A stretch of DNA of 33,452 nt from an uncultured Microbacteriaceae bacterium (GCA_934661165.1 CAKUJB010000007.1:1-33452); one strand, 5' to 3'. Positions 1 to 7,912 are shown, counted from the stretch's first letter. Program-made: numbers and translations. The notes: generated by a model from the sequence alone, not told the origin.

Positions 1-206
1 AGGTGGTGGAGCCCGCGCGGGCCCGTCGATCCGATGTACATGCCGGGACGCTTGCGCACCGCGTCGAGGCCCTCGAGCACCTGGATCGCCGACGCGTCGT
101 AGTTGCCGTTCGGCACGTGCCCGGCGTTGCGCGCCGACGCCCCGCCGGCCCCCGTCCCCCCGCCGTCTGGTGCTGCTGCGCTGTCCGGCGACTGGGAATC
201 CGTCAT
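1..206 (-). CDS. gyrB: DNA gyrase subunit B, N-terminal fragment (cut by window edge)
   Basis: ATP-hydrolysing subunit of DNA gyrase, which introduces negative supercoils. Only the first 68 codons are inside the window, so the gene is cut by the edge rather than broken. After a low-complexity Ser/Ala/Gly head of about 30 residues the frame reads YDASAIQVLEGLDAVRKRP and then GMYIGSTGPRGLHHL, the diagnostic start of the GyrB/ParE GHKL ATPase domain. The start is the ATG at 206-204. It follows recF and the DUF721 gene on the same strand, the usual actinobacterial order dnaA-dnaN-recF-DUF721-gyrB. Identity is based on the N-terminal signature and the context; ParE is unlikely at this locus. Confidence 0.93.
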   Translation of the reverse strand, partial: MTDSQSPDSAAAPDGGGTGAGGASARNAGHVPNGNYDASAIQVLEGLDAVRKRPGMYIGSTGPRGLHH

Positions 207-295
207 TGCTCCATCGTAGCCGAGCGGCACCGACATCGAGGCCTTGTGCGGCCCGCTGAGCGCCGAATTCGTCGCTGTGGGATGGAAATGGTCGC

Positions 296-772
296 TCAGC
301 CGTAAGTATCGCGCGGACCGCGGCCTGGGACCGACCTGGGGCCGCGTTTCATCGAGGGGACGTCCGGTCCTAGAAACCGCAGTCGCTGCACGCCCGCGTC
401 GGGGAAGCGCTCGCTGAGGCGCGTGAGCAGCTGCGCTCGCATGAGCCCGAGCTGAGTCGCCCACGCCGTCGAGTCGCAGCGGATGACGAGCTGGCCGTCC
501 ACGAGCTCGACGGGCCGGGCGTGGTCGGCGACCGCGGGACCGACCGCATCGCCCCAGTCGACGAAGAGTGACGACTCCGCGAGAGCACCCGACCAGCCGC
601 GCTCCACGACGAGACCCGCGAGCGCCGCGCCGAGCGAGTTCGGATCGCGGCCGGCGTCGAACGGCTGCGACCCGGCGAGCGGCGCCACGATCCCGCGCGG
701 ACTCCGGCGACCCCCGAATCGCTCGCGGAGCCGGCGGAAGACATTGAGATGCTCGGTGCGGCGCTCAGCCAT
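296..772 (-). CDS. DUF721/DciA-like protein between recF and gyrB
   Basis: A 158-residue protein of the DUF721 family. The family includes DciA, the loader of the replicative helicase in bacteria that lack DnaC; that role is established elsewhere and inferred here. The N-terminal half is basic and variable. The conserved part begins near residue 50 (LGAALAGLVVERGW) and runs through the VDWGDAVGPAVADHARPVEL and ADH/RCDSTAWATQLGLMRAQL segments. These are typical of the KH-like DciA domain. I chose the ATG at 772 because it overlaps the recF stop by 8 nt (ATGGCTGA), which implies translational coupling. A longer in-frame reading to 865 would overlap recF far too much. gyrB follows after 89 nt. 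Confidence 0.85.
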   Translation of the reverse strand: MAERRTEHLNVFRRLRERFGGRRSPRGIVAPLAGSQPFDAGRDPNSLGAALAGLVVERGWSGALAESSLFVDWGDAVGPAVADHARPVELVDGQLVIRCDSTAWATQLGLMRAQLLTRLSERFPDAGVQRLRFLGPDVPSMKRGPRSVPGRGPRDTYG

Positions 773-1934
773 CGGCGGCCCGGGCTTTCTCGAGATCCTC
801 GGCATCGCCGCCCGACGCATTCGTCCCGTCGTCGCCATCGGGATCGCCCACGATCTCGCCGGCACGAATGCGGATCATCGGTCCGGCGAGCCCGTCCGGC
901 ACATCCGCCTGGACGGCGGCGGTGACGAGCACCTGCTCGTAGTCGGCGACCGCGCCGATGAGCCGCTCGCGACGCCGGGCATCGAGCTCGGCGAAGACGT
1001 CGTCGAGGATGATGATCGGGTCGCCGGCCGGCCCGGATCGTCGGAGCAGCTCCGCGGAGCCGAGGCGCAGCGAGAGCGCGGTCGACCAGGACTCGCCGTG
1101 GCTCGCGTGGGTGCGGGCCGGCATGTCGTTGAGCACGATGCGGAGATCGTCGCGGTGCGGGCCGACCAGGGTGACGGCGCGATCGAGTTCGTCGCCGCGG
1201 CGGGCGGCGAGCCGGGTGGTGAACTCCTCGGGGTCCGCCGCGCCGGTGAGCTCGAGCTCGAGCTCGAGCCGCTGCCCCTCGCCCGCGATCGTCGCGTACG
1301 CCTCGACGGCGAACGGGCGCAGCTCGTCGACGAGGGCGATCCGCGCGGCCGTGATCTCCGCGCCGATCGCGCTGAGCTGCGCATCCCAGATATCGAGCGT
1401 TGAGCGGGTCGCATCGGTGATGCGGGCGGCGCGCGCCGACTTCAGGAGTGAGTTGCGCTGGCGCACGACGCGCTCGTAGTCGGCGAGGACACCGGCGAGC
1501 CGGGGCTGGCGCATGACGAGCAGCGCGTCGAGGAATCGGCGCCGCCCGCTCGGCTCGTCGCGCACGAGGCCGAGATCCTCCGGCGCGAAGATGACGGCGT
1601 CGAGGTAGCGTCGCGCCTCCTTCGACCGGACGGGACTCCGATTCACGAGAATGCGATTGGGCGCGCCGCGATTCAGCTCGGCCTCGACCGTGACCGTACG
1701 CTCGCCGTGCTTGAGCAGCGCGCGGATGATCGCGCGGTCCTTCCCGTGTCGGATGAGCGCGGCATCGCCCGCGACGCGGTGCGAGGAACCGGAGGCGAGC
1801 AGCACGATCGCCTCGACGAGATTCGTCTTGCCCTGGCCGTTCGGGCCGACGAACACGGTCGCGCCCGGTGCGAGCTCGACCGACGCCGCGCGGTAGTTCC
1901 GGAAGTCCGCGAGCTCGAGCCGGGCGACGTACAC
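765..1934 (-). CDS. recF: DNA replication and repair protein RecF
   Basis: SMC-like ATPase that helps load RecA at single-strand gaps. The 389-residue length is normal for actinobacterial RecF. The N terminus MYVARLELADFRNYR is characteristic. Walker A is GPNGQGKTN (residues 30-38). The signature-like stretch LRLGSAELLR and the Walker B/D-loop DPIIILDDVFAELDARRRE lie in the last quarter. It begins 4 nt after the dnaN stop and overlaps the downstream DUF721 gene by 8 nt, so dnaN-recF-DUF721 should be one transcript. An in-frame hexamer repeat at 1248-1269 encodes the alternating Leu-Glu run near residue 225. Confidence 0.97.
   Translation of the reverse strand: MYVARLELADFRNYRAASVELAPGATVFVGPNGQGKTNLVEAIVLLASGSSHRVAGDAALIRHGKDRAIIRALLKHGERTVTVEAELNRGAPNRILVNRSPVRSKEARRYLDAVIFAPEDLGLVRDEPSGRRRFLDALLVMRQPRLAGVLADYERVVRQRNSLLKSARAARITDATRSTLDIWDAQLSAIGAEITAARIALVDELRPFAVEAYATIAGEGQRLELELELTGAADPEEFTTRLAARRGDELDRAVTLVGPHRDDLRIVLNDMPARTHASHGESWSTALSLRLGSAELLRRSGPAGDPIIILDDVFAELDARRRERLIGAVADYEQVLVTAAVQADVPDGLAGPMIRIRAGEIVGDPDGDDGTNASGGDAEDLEKARAADG
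1248..1269. repeat. Short tandem hexamer (GAGCTC, about 3.7 copies) inside recF
   Basis: Three full GAGCTC units followed by GAGC. In the recF frame it encodes a run of alternating Leu and Glu. The unit is a multiple of three, so copy-number change would not shift the frame. Confidence 0.7.
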
Positions 1935-1938
1935 CGCG

Positions 1939-3081
1939 TCAGCGCAGCAGCAGGTTGGGCTGCAGCAGGTAGCGGAACGAGTCGCCCGCGTCGTCCTTCG
2001 AGGTCTGCGCGGTGATGAGGACCGGGCCCGGCTTGTTCGGGTTGTCGGTCCGGGTGAAGCCGAGGCGCACGAACCCCGAGTGGACCGAGCTCAGCGCGTC
2101 GACGAGGAATTGCGGCTTGAGGGACACGACCGTCTCCTCACCAGTGAGCACCGCGTCAATGGTCTCCGAGGCCTGCGCCTGCTCGCTGCCGACCGCCTCG
2201 AGGGTGAGCCCGTCGGGCGTGAACGAGAAGCGCAGCGCGGCGTCGCGCTCGAGCACGAGGGCGACGCGGCGGACGGCGTCGACGAGGTCGCTCGTCGCGA
2301 GCACCGCGTGGTCCTCGACGACCTCCGGGAACAGTCGCTTCACCGGCGGGTAGTTGCCCTTGATGAGCAGCGAGGTGACGACCTTCCCGTCCGCGGCGAA
2401 CGAGATGAGCTCGCGGTCCTCCCCGCCCGTGATGGAGATGCGCACGGTCGCCGCGTGGGCGAACGTCTTGCCGATCTCGGACAGCGTGCGGGCCGGGACG
2501 AGCGCGGTCGCCGACTCGATGCCGGAGCCAGCGGCGTCCCACGGGATGTCGCGGATCGCGACGCGATAGCGATCGGTCGCCACGAGCGAGACGGCCGAGT
2601 CGGAGACCTCGAGCTGCACCGCCGTGATGACCGGGGTGACGTCGTCCTTCGACGCCGCGACCGAGACCTGGCCGATCGCCTCGGCGAAGACCTCGCCGGG
2701 CACGAGCCCGCCGGTCTCGTCGATCGCCGGCAGGCTCGGGTACTCCTCGACGGGCATCGAGAGCAGGGCGAAGCGGCCGCTGCCGCAGCGGATCGAGATC
2801 CGGCCCTCCTCGAGGGAGAGGTCGACGGGCGCGGCGGGCAGCCGGCTCGCGATGTCTGCGAGGAGCCGACCGGACACGAGCGCCCGGCCCGACTCGCTGA
2901 CATCCGCGGCGATGCGCGTGCGGGCGGAGACCTCGTAGTCGAAGGTCGAGAGCGCGACGCCGTCGCCATCCGCCTCGATCAGCACGCCACCGAGGATCGG
3001 CATCGTGGTGCGCTGCGGCAGGAGCTTGACCGCGAAGGACACGGCCTCGGCGAATACGTCGCGATTGACCTGGAACTTCAC
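1939..3081 (-). CDS. dnaN: DNA polymerase III sliding clamp (beta subunit)
   Basis: Ring-forming processivity clamp of the replicative polymerase, 380 residues in three repeated folds. It opens KFQVNRDVFAEAVSFAVKLL and contains PILGGVLIEADGDGVALS, and it ends in the clamp-like segment DDAGDSFRYLLQPNLLLR. The start is taken as the GTG at 3081-3079, because an AGGGA Shine-Dalgarno at 3091-3095 lies 9 nt upstream and family members begin with MKFxV. The open frame continues 57 codons further upstream, but without family similarity. The gene sits directly after oriC and runs into recF with a 4-nt gap. Confidence 0.97.
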   Translation of the reverse strand: MKFQVNRDVFAEAVSFAVKLLPQRTTMPILGGVLIEADGDGVALSTFDYEVSARTRIAADVSESGRALVSGRLLADIASRLPAAPVDLSLEEGRISIRCGSGRFALLSMPVEEYPSLPAIDETGGLVPGEVFAEAIGQVSVAASKDDVTPVITAVQLEVSDSAVSLVATDRYRVAIRDIPWDAAGSGIESATALVPARTLSEIGKTFAHAATVRISITGGEDRELISFAADGKVVTSLLIKGNYPPVKRLFPEVVEDHAVLATSDLVDAVRRVALVLERDAALRFSFTPDGLTLEAVGSEQAQASETIDAVLTGEETVVSLKPQFLVDALSSVHSGFVRLGFTRTDNPNKPGPVLITAQTSKDDAGDSFRYLLQPNLLLR

Positions 3082-3534
3082 CGTCCACACTCCCTGGTGT
3101 CGTGCGCTGCTGTCATGCGCCATCGGCCCTGCGATCGTTGCCCGCAGTGCCTGCTCATCCTGCCACAGCCCCTCCCACACGCGGGATGGGCATCCTTCAC
3201 GTCCTGCTCGAAGGTCTCGGCCGGCCGGATCGGTTGGGGAAATCGGGATCACCTGAAAGCAAGTGAATAGTCATAGGTCCTGTGGATGATGTGCAGTTCC
3301 CGGCACTGGCCAGTCGCGTCCTGGGAACTACATCGGTGTGAGTTGTTCAACCCTTGTGCATGGATTGTGCATAACTTCCGGTCATTCGAAGACGATTTCG
3401 ACCTCCGGATGCACGAATGGGCAATATATCGGGCCGGCGCGACGGATATCCACAGTTATCCACAGCCGATTGAACAACTGTGGACAACTGGGATTTCGCG
3501 GTGTATCGCGCAGGTTCCGGCGTCGGACGCGCGA
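3082..3534. other. oriC: dnaA-dnaN intergenic region with DnaA boxes
   Basis: This 453-bp gene-free stretch between dnaA and dnaN is where actinobacterial oriC normally lies. The strongest DnaA boxes are TTATCCACA at 3456-3464 (perfect), ATATCCACA at 3446-3454 (one mismatch, in tandem 10 bp away) and TTGTCCACA on the minus strand at 3479-3487 (the actinobacterial form). A single-mismatch box, TCATCCACA, is on the minus strand at 3281-3289. Weak TTGTGCAT-type sequences occur at 3354 and 3365. Base composition between about 3354 and 3490 is visibly richer in A+T than the flanks, suitable for unwinding. The part next to dnaN (3082-3250) shows only the dnaN ribosome binding site. Confidence 0.88.
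3446..3487. promoter_or_regulatory. Core DnaA-box cluster of oriC
   Basis: Three DnaA boxes within 42 bp: two in tandem on the plus strand, one helical turn apart (3446-3454 and 3456-3464), and one inverted (3479-3487). This is the densest set in the intergenic region and the likely nucleation point for DnaA. Confidence 0.85.
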
Positions 3535-4920
3535 TCAGGCGGTCTTCGCGGCCTGCTTGATCCGGGTCGTGATCTCGGTCACCTGGTTGAAGATGGAGCG
3601 GCGCTCCTGCATGAGGGTCGAGATCTTCTTGTTCGCGTACATGACGGTCGTGTGGTCGCGGCCGCCGAAGAACTTGCCGATCTGCGGCAGCGTCATCTCG
3701 GTGAGCTCACGGCACAGATACATGGCGATCTGCCGGGCGTGCGCGATGGCCTGCGCCCGCGACGGACTGTAGAGGTCGTCGACCGGCAGCTTGAAGTAGT
3801 CGGCGGTGCAGCTCGCGATGTCGACGGCCTCGATCGCGTTGTCGTTGATGATGAGGTCCTTGAGCACGGTCTGCACGAGCTCCATGTCGACCTCGCTGCG
3901 ATTGAGGTTCGCGAAGGCGGTGACGCGGATGAGGATGCCCTCGAGCTCCCGGATGTTCGACGAGACCTTCGATGCCATGTACTCGAGCACGTCGTTCGAC
4001 ACCTGGAACTTCTCGCTCTGCGCCTTCTTGCGGAGGATCGCGATGCGGGTCTCGAGGTCGGGCGCCTGGACGTCGGTGAGCAGCCCCCACTCGAAGCGCG
4101 AGCGCATTCGGTCCTCGAAGCCGGTCAGGTGCTTCGGCTGCACGTCGCTCGTGATGACGACCTGCTTGTTGTGGTCGTGCAGCGTGTTGAACGTGTGGAA
4201 GAACGCCTCCTGCGTCTGCTCCTTGCCCTGGAGGAACTGGCTGTCGTCGATGAGGAGGATGTCGACCTCGCGGGAGCGCTGGTTGAACGCGGCCGCGGTG
4301 TTGTTCTGGATCGCGTTGATGAAGTCGTTCGTGAAGTCCTCGGAGCTCACGTACCGGACCTGGATCCCCTGGTAGAGGCTCTCTGCGTAGTGGCCGATCG
4401 CGTGCAGCAGGTGCGTCTTGCCGAGGCCCGAGTCGCCGTAGATGAAGAGCGGGTTGTACGCCTTGGCCGGCGCCTCGGCGACGGCCACGGCGGCGGCGTG
4501 CGCGAAGCGGTTCGAGCCGCCGGTCACGAAGCTCTCGAACGTGTACTTCGGATTGAGCCGGTTGTCCGAGCGGCGGATGACGGTCGGCGCGGACGGCCGG
4601 GGCTCGGGCGCGCGCTCGATGGGCGGGGTGGTGTCGGCGAGGATCTCGATCTCGTCGGTCGTGATCGCTGGATTCACCACGATCGCGAAGGTCACGACCT
4701 CACCGTCGGCGACGTCGGCGATCGCGCTGAGGAGGGGGAGACGAATGCGCTGCTCGAGCATGCCTCGCGTCAGCTCGTTCGGGACCTCGAGGAAGATGGT
4801 GCCGGTCATGATCCCTTTGGGGACCACGAGGCTGATGAAGCCGCGGAGCTGCGGTGTGACACGGTCGTCCTCAGCGAGGCGCGCGACGATCGCCGACCAC
4901 AGTTCCTCGACCTCGCTCAC
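3535..4920 (-). CDS. dnaA: Chromosomal replication initiator DnaA
   Basis: AAA+ initiator that binds oriC and recruits the helicase; 461 residues from this start. Domain I covers about residues 1-85, followed by a Pro/Glu-rich linker to about 120. The AAA+ domain has Walker A GDSGLGKT (162-169) and Walker B ILLIDDSQF (about 221-229). Domain IV carries the DNA-binding signature GGRDHTTVMYA near the C terminus. I prefer the GTG at 4920 over the in-frame GTG at 4929. A TTGACG/TAGAGT promoter ends at 4928, overlapping the upstream GTG and placing the expected transcript start at 4920, so the mRNA is probably leaderless. A DnaA box at 4973-4981 upstream suggests autoregulation. Identity is certain; the start is an inference. 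Confidence 0.96.
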   Translation of the reverse strand: MSEVEELWSAIVARLAEDDRVTPQLRGFISLVVPKGIMTGTIFLEVPNELTRGMLEQRIRLPLLSAIADVADGEVVTFAIVVNPAITTDEIEILADTTPPIERAPEPRPSAPTVIRRSDNRLNPKYTFESFVTGGSNRFAHAAAVAVAEAPAKAYNPLFIYGDSGLGKTHLLHAIGHYAESLYQGIQVRYVSSEDFTNDFINAIQNNTAAAFNQRSREVDILLIDDSQFLQGKEQTQEAFFHTFNTLHDHNKQVVITSDVQPKHLTGFEDRMRSRFEWGLLTDVQAPDLETRIAILRKKAQSEKFQVSNDVLEYMASKVSSNIRELEGILIRVTAFANLNRSEVDMELVQTVLKDLIINDNAIEAVDIASCTADYFKLPVDDLYSPSRAQAIAHARQIAMYLCRELTEMTLPQIGKFFGGRDHTTVMYANKKISTLMQERRSIFNQVTEITTRIKQAAKTA

Positions 4921-4927
4921 CCGCGCC

Positions 4928-4955
4928 ACTCTAATCCGGTCCGGCGCGTCGTCAA
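4928..4955 (-). promoter_or_regulatory. Predicted dnaA promoter giving a leaderless mRNA
   Basis: On the minus strand, TTGACG (4955-4950), a 16-nt spacer and TAGAGT (4933-4928). Seven nucleotides after the -10 box comes the GTG at 4920. Start of transcription and of translation would therefore coincide. No Shine-Dalgarno is present. Confidence 0.55.
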
Positions 4956-4972
4956 CACTCGTCGGCGTTCCG

Positions 4973-4981
4973 TGTGGATAA
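4973..4981 (-). promoter_or_regulatory. Perfect DnaA box between dnaA and rpmH
   Basis: TGTGGATAA on the plus strand is TTATCCACA on the minus strand. It lies 17 bp upstream of the predicted dnaA -35 and 22 bp upstream of the predicted rpmH -35. One bound DnaA could therefore influence both divergent promoters. Confidence 0.75.
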
Positions 4982-5003
4982 TTCCGCTTCCGGGCCGCTG
5001 TCT

Positions 5004-5032
5004 TTGACCTTCCAGCTACTGCGCCCTACAAT
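5004..5032 (+). promoter_or_regulatory. Predicted housekeeping-sigma promoter of rpmH operon
   Basis: TTGACC at 5004-5009, a 17-nt spacer and TACAAT at 5027-5032, close to the ideal sigma-A promoter and unusually AT-rich for this sequence. Transcription should start near 5039, leaving a leader of about 75 nt before rpmH. Confidence 0.8.
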
Positions 5033-5114
5033 CGACAGGTTGACTTTCCGTTCTGGACCTCCGGGACGGCTTCCCTTCTGCTCCGGCAAGACGCTGGACG
5101 TTACGGAGATCATG

Positions 5115-5252
5115 ATGAGCAAGCGCACGTTCCAGCCGAACAACCGCCGTCGCGCCAAGGTGCACGGCTTCCGCGCCCGCATGCGCACCCGCGCCGGCCG
5201 GGCGATCCTCGCGGCGCGCCGCCGCAAGGGGCGCACCGAGCTGTCCGCCTGA
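5115..5252 (+). CDS. rpmH: 50S ribosomal protein L34
   Basis: A 45-residue, very basic ribosomal protein of the large subunit. The sequence MSKRTFQPNNRRRAKVHGF followed by RARMRTRAGRAILAARR is the complete L34 signature. The start is the second of two adjacent ATG codons (5112 and 5115), chosen because L34 begins MSKRT or MKRT. GGAG at 5105-5108 is well placed. It is first in the divergent rpmH-rnpA-yidD-yidC-jag run and is driven by the promoter at 5004-5032. Confidence 0.97.
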   Translation: MSKRTFQPNNRRRAKVHGFRARMRTRAGRAILAARRRKGRTELSA

Positions 5253-5260
5253 CCCTCCGC

Positions 5261-5602
5261 GTGCTCCCCCAACGGCATCGCCTCACTCGCGCCGACGAGT
5301 TCCGAGTCGCGATGCGAGCCGGGCGCCGCCGAGGCGGAGCGATCCTGACGACCCACATCGCGCCGTCGAGCCCCGAGGCTCCGGCGCGATTCGGGTTCAT
5401 CGTGTCGAAAGCGGTCGGTAGCGCCGTGACGCGGAATCTCGTGAAGCGGCGCCTCCGGGCCATCGCCGCGATTGGACTCGCCGCCGGCCTCGTCGGGACC
5501 GAGGTCGTCGTGCGCGCCCTGCCGTCGTCGGCGACGGCGTCGTACCCGACGCTGCGCGCCGAGCTGCTCGGCCAGCTCGGCCTCGCGGAGGCGGACGCAT
5601 GA
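5261..5602 (+). CDS. rnpA: Ribonuclease P protein component
   Basis: Protein subunit of RNase P, which with the RNA subunit trims 5' leaders from pre-tRNA. It has 113 residues and starts at a GTG 8 nt after rpmH. Visible features are the N-terminal LPQRHRLTRADEFRVAMRAG, the central FGFIVSKAVGSAVTRN and the basic RNR-type helix VTRNLVKRRLR (about residues 56-66). The stop overlaps the yidD start by 4 nt (ATGA). Confidence 0.95.
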   Translation: MLPQRHRLTRADEFRVAMRAGRRRGGAILTTHIAPSSPEAPARFGFIVSKAVGSAVTRNLVKRRLRAIAAIGLAAGLVGTEVVVRALPSSATASYPTLRAELLGQLGLAEADA

Positions 5603-6012
5603 TCGCGATGACGCACGCGGGACCGGTGATGCGGTCGCGATCGGGCGGCCGCGCATTCCTGCGGGTGCTCGCGCTCGTGCCGCGCAACGCGGCGATCGCG
5701 CTGCTCGGGCTGTATCGCGCGGTGATCTCGCCGCTGTACGGCGACGTCTGCCGCTACTACCCGAGCTGCTCGCGGTACGCGCTCACGGCGATCCAGGAGC
5801 ACGGCGCGGTGCGCGGGATCTGGCTCGGCACGAAGCGCCTCGCGCGCTGCCACCCCTGGGCACGCGGCGGCATCGACGACGTGCCGGCCTCACGGGCTGG
5901 ACATGCGATGGTGGTCCGCGGCGGCTTCGTGCGCGAGATCGCGCCACATGAGCACTGCGACCACAGTGACGGCGTCCGCGCCGAGGAGAGGATGACGCAC
6001 GGGCATGTTTGA
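5599..6012 (+). CDS. yidD: Membrane protein insertion efficiency factor YidD
   Basis: Small membrane-associated protein that assists YidC-dependent insertion. The family core lies between about residues 28 and 100: AIALLGLYRAVISPLYGDVC, then the cysteine motif CRYYPSCSRYALTAIQEHG, then GIWLGTKRLARCHPW. At 137 residues it is longer than a minimal YidD because of a variable N terminus and a His/Glu-rich tail. It is coupled to rnpA by a 4-nt overlap and overlaps the yidC start by 8 nt. An internal methionine around residue 11 is possible, but the ATGA junction favours 5599. Confidence 0.93.
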   Translation: MIAMTHAGPVMRSRSGGRAFLRVLALVPRNAAIALLGLYRAVISPLYGDVCRYYPSCSRYALTAIQEHGAVRGIWLGTKRLARCHPWARGGIDDVPASRAGHAMVVRGGFVREIAPHEHCDHSDGVRAEERMTHGHV

Positions 6013-6982
6013 CTTTTTCGGGACCCTGCTCTGGCCCCTGAAGTGGGTCATCGAGCTGATCCTCGTGAGCTTCCACCAGCTGCTCACGTGGCTCGGGATG
6101 AACGGCGACCTCGGTCTCACCTGGATCCTCTCGATCGTCGGCCTCACGTTCGTCGTCCGGGCCGCGCTCATCCCGCTCTTCGTCAGGCAGATCAAGTCAC
6201 AGCGCAAGATGCTCGAGGTCGCGCCCGAGCTCAAGCGGATCCAGGACAAGTACAAGGGCAAGAAGGACCAGTACTCCCGCGAGGCGATGTCGCGCGAGAC
6301 GATGGCCCTCTACGGCAAGCACGGCACGAACCCGCTCGCCTCCTGTCTGCCGATGCTCGTGCAGATGCCGATCTTCCTCGCGCTCTTCTACACGCTCAAT
6401 GAAGCGGTGCACTCGATCGACTCGGGCAAGGGCGGCGTCGGCCTGCTCACCCTCGACCTCGCGCAGTCGTTCGGCCGCGCCGACTTCCTCGGCGCGCCGC
6501 TCGCCTCAACGCTGCAGCACGGCTTCGAGGACGGCACGCTGCCGACGATCATCATCGCGATTCTCATGATCATCGTGATGACCGGCGCGCAGTTCATCAC
6601 GCAGCTGCAGATCATGTCGAAGAACCAGACGCCGGAGATGAAGGCGTCGCCGATGTACCGGCAGCAGCGGATCCTGCTGTACATCCTCCCGCTCGTCTTC
6701 GTCTTCACGAGCTTCTACTTCCCGCTCGGCGTCATGTTCTACTGGGTCGCCTCGAACCTGTGGACCGTCGGGCAGCAGTTCCTCGTCATCCGGAACATGC
6801 CGACCCCCGGCTCGGAGGCCGCACTCGCCCGTGAGGCGCGGATGGCCAAGCGCCGCCGTCGCCGGGGCCTGCCCGAGCCGGAGTCGACGGAGGCGCAGGC
6901 CGCCATCGAGGAGCAGAAGACCACCCAGCGGCAGCAGCCGGTGAGCAAGAACCGTGCCAAGAAGAAGGGGCCGAAGAAGTGA
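6005..6982 (+). CDS. yidC: Membrane protein insertase YidC (Oxa1 family)
   Basis: Inserts and folds membrane proteins, alone or with SecYEG. It has 325 residues and is the Gram-positive type without the large periplasmic domain. Hydrophobic segments are visible near residues 8-30, 38-60, 115-135, 175-200 and 220-255. The conserved positively charged cytosolic loop SQRKMLEVAPELKRIQDKYK follows the second one. NPLASCLPMLVQMPIFLALF is the family core. The C-terminal tail (from about 285) is strongly basic (RRRRRG, KNRAKKKGPKK), as in members that contact the ribosome. It overlaps the next gene by 4 nt. Confidence 0.96.
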   Translation: MFDFFGTLLWPLKWVIELILVSFHQLLTWLGMNGDLGLTWILSIVGLTFVVRAALIPLFVRQIKSQRKMLEVAPELKRIQDKYKGKKDQYSREAMSRETMALYGKHGTNPLASCLPMLVQMPIFLALFYTLNEAVHSIDSGKGGVGLLTLDLAQSFGRADFLGAPLASTLQHGFEDGTLPTIIIAILMIIVMTGAQFITQLQIMSKNQTPEMKASPMYRQQRILLYILPLVFVFTSFYFPLGVMFYWVASNLWTVGQQFLVIRNMPTPGSEAALAREARMAKRRRRRGLPEPESTEAQAAIEEQKTTQRQQPVSKNRAKKKGPKK

Positions 6983-7452
6983 CCACTGAGGAGATCGTCG
7001 AGCGCGACGAGGCGGATGTCGCCGCGGACTACATCGAGGAGCTCCTCGACATCGCGGACCTCGATGGCGACATCGACATCGACGACAGCGGCTCGCGGGT
7101 CGCCATCTCCGTGACGGCCGCCGAGGACCCCGCCGGTCTCCGGTCGCTCGCGAAGCCGGAGACCGTGAGCGCCCTGCAGGAGCTCACCCGGCTGGCGGTG
7201 CAGGCCCGCACCGGTGAGTTCTCGCGCCTCATCCTCGATGTCGCCGGCTCGCGCGACACCCGAGCCGGCGAGCTCGCCGCACTCGTCGACGCCGCGGTCG
7301 AGCGGATCGATGGTGGCGCGGCGTCGGCGGCGCTCCCGCCCATGTCGTCGTACGAGCGCAAGCTCGTCCACGACCTCGTCGCCGAGCGCGGCTTCACCTC
7401 GGAGTCCGAGGGCGAGGGGCGCGACCGCCACACGGTCATCCGCCGCGCCTGA
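6979..7452 (+). CDS. khpB: KH/R3H-domain RNA-binding protein Jag (KhpB)
   Basis: RNA-binding protein that usually follows yidC. It has 157 residues and starts at a GTG whose GTGA overlaps the yidC stop. A KH-like region spans about residues 35-75 (SGSRVAISVTAAEDPAGLRS, then SLAKPETVSALQELTRLAVQ). The R3H region is at about 120-157 (MSSYERKLVHDLVAERGFTS, ending GRDRHTVIRRA). In other bacteria KhpB partners with KhpA and affects cell division and elongation; that function here is inferred. The stop lies inside an inverted repeat shared with the convergent downstream gene. Confidence 0.93.
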   Translation: MTTEEIVERDEADVAADYIEELLDIADLDGDIDIDDSGSRVAISVTAAEDPAGLRSLAKPETVSALQELTRLAVQARTGEFSRLILDVAGSRDTRAGELAALVDAAVERIDGGAASAALPPMSSYERKLVHDLVAERGFTSESEGEGRDRHTVIRRA

Positions 7453-7483
7453 GGCGACACCTCCCAGGCGGTCTGCGCCTCAG
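7449..7483. terminator. Inverted repeat between convergent genes, possible bidirectional terminator
   Basis: CTGAGGCG (7449-7456) and CGCCTCAG (7476-7483) form a perfect 8-bp stem with a 19-nt loop. The two arms contain the stop codons of the two convergent genes (TGA at 7450 on plus, TGA at 7482 on minus). There is no T-tract, as is common in actinobacteria, so termination is inferred. Confidence 0.45.
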
Positions 7484-7887
7484 CCGAAGGTCGCGAACCC
7501 CAGCGCGATGAGCCCGAGCAATGGGGCGAGTCCCTGCAGCAGCGCTCCCCCGCGCATTCGTCGATCCGTTGCGAGCAGCACGAGGGACGCGCCCAGCATG
7601 CAGAGCGCGACGAATGCGGCGATCGGCGCCGCGATGATGGCGAGCAAGGAGTCCCACCAGACGATCCCCGCCACCGCCGAGCCGATCGCACCGACGGCGA
7701 GGAAGAGGTTGTACCAGCCCTGGTTGCGCGCCCACGGCCGGACGGCGTCGTCGTGCTCGCGACTCACGCCGAAGAGGCGGCGGCCGCGGCTGGGCCACAG
7801 CACGGTCTGCAGGAGGAAGAAGCCGATGTGGAGGAGCCCGGCGATGCCGATGAGAGTCAGTCCGATGAGCCAGAGCGCCGCTGCCAT
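7480..7887 (-). CDS. DUF1304 family membrane protein
   Basis: A 135-residue integral membrane protein of unknown function. Four hydrophobic segments are visible: about residues 4-28, 58-78, 80-106 and 115-133. The family-like segment RPWARNQGWYNLFLAVGAIG after a short FGVSREHDD loop matches the DUF1304 pattern (NQGxYNxFLA). The start ATG at 7887 gives a plausible first membrane helix. It converges on khpB with only 27 nt between stops. Nothing nearby points to its role. Confidence 0.8.
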   Translation of the reverse strand: MAAALWLIGLTLIGIAGLLHIGFFLLQTVLWPSRGRRLFGVSREHDDAVRPWARNQGWYNLFLAVGAIGSAVAGIVWWDSLLAIIAAPIAAFVALCMLGASLVLLATDRRMRGGALLQGLAPLLGLIALGFATFG

Positions 7888-7912
7888 GCTGCGAGCGTAG
7901 AGCGCGCGGCGA

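Noticed and set aside
3286..5007. A 573-codon plus-strand frame crossing oriC and dnaA
   Set aside because: It is antisense to dnaA with shadow composition (Val/Arg/Leu/Asp-rich), and dnaA on the minus strand is unmistakable.
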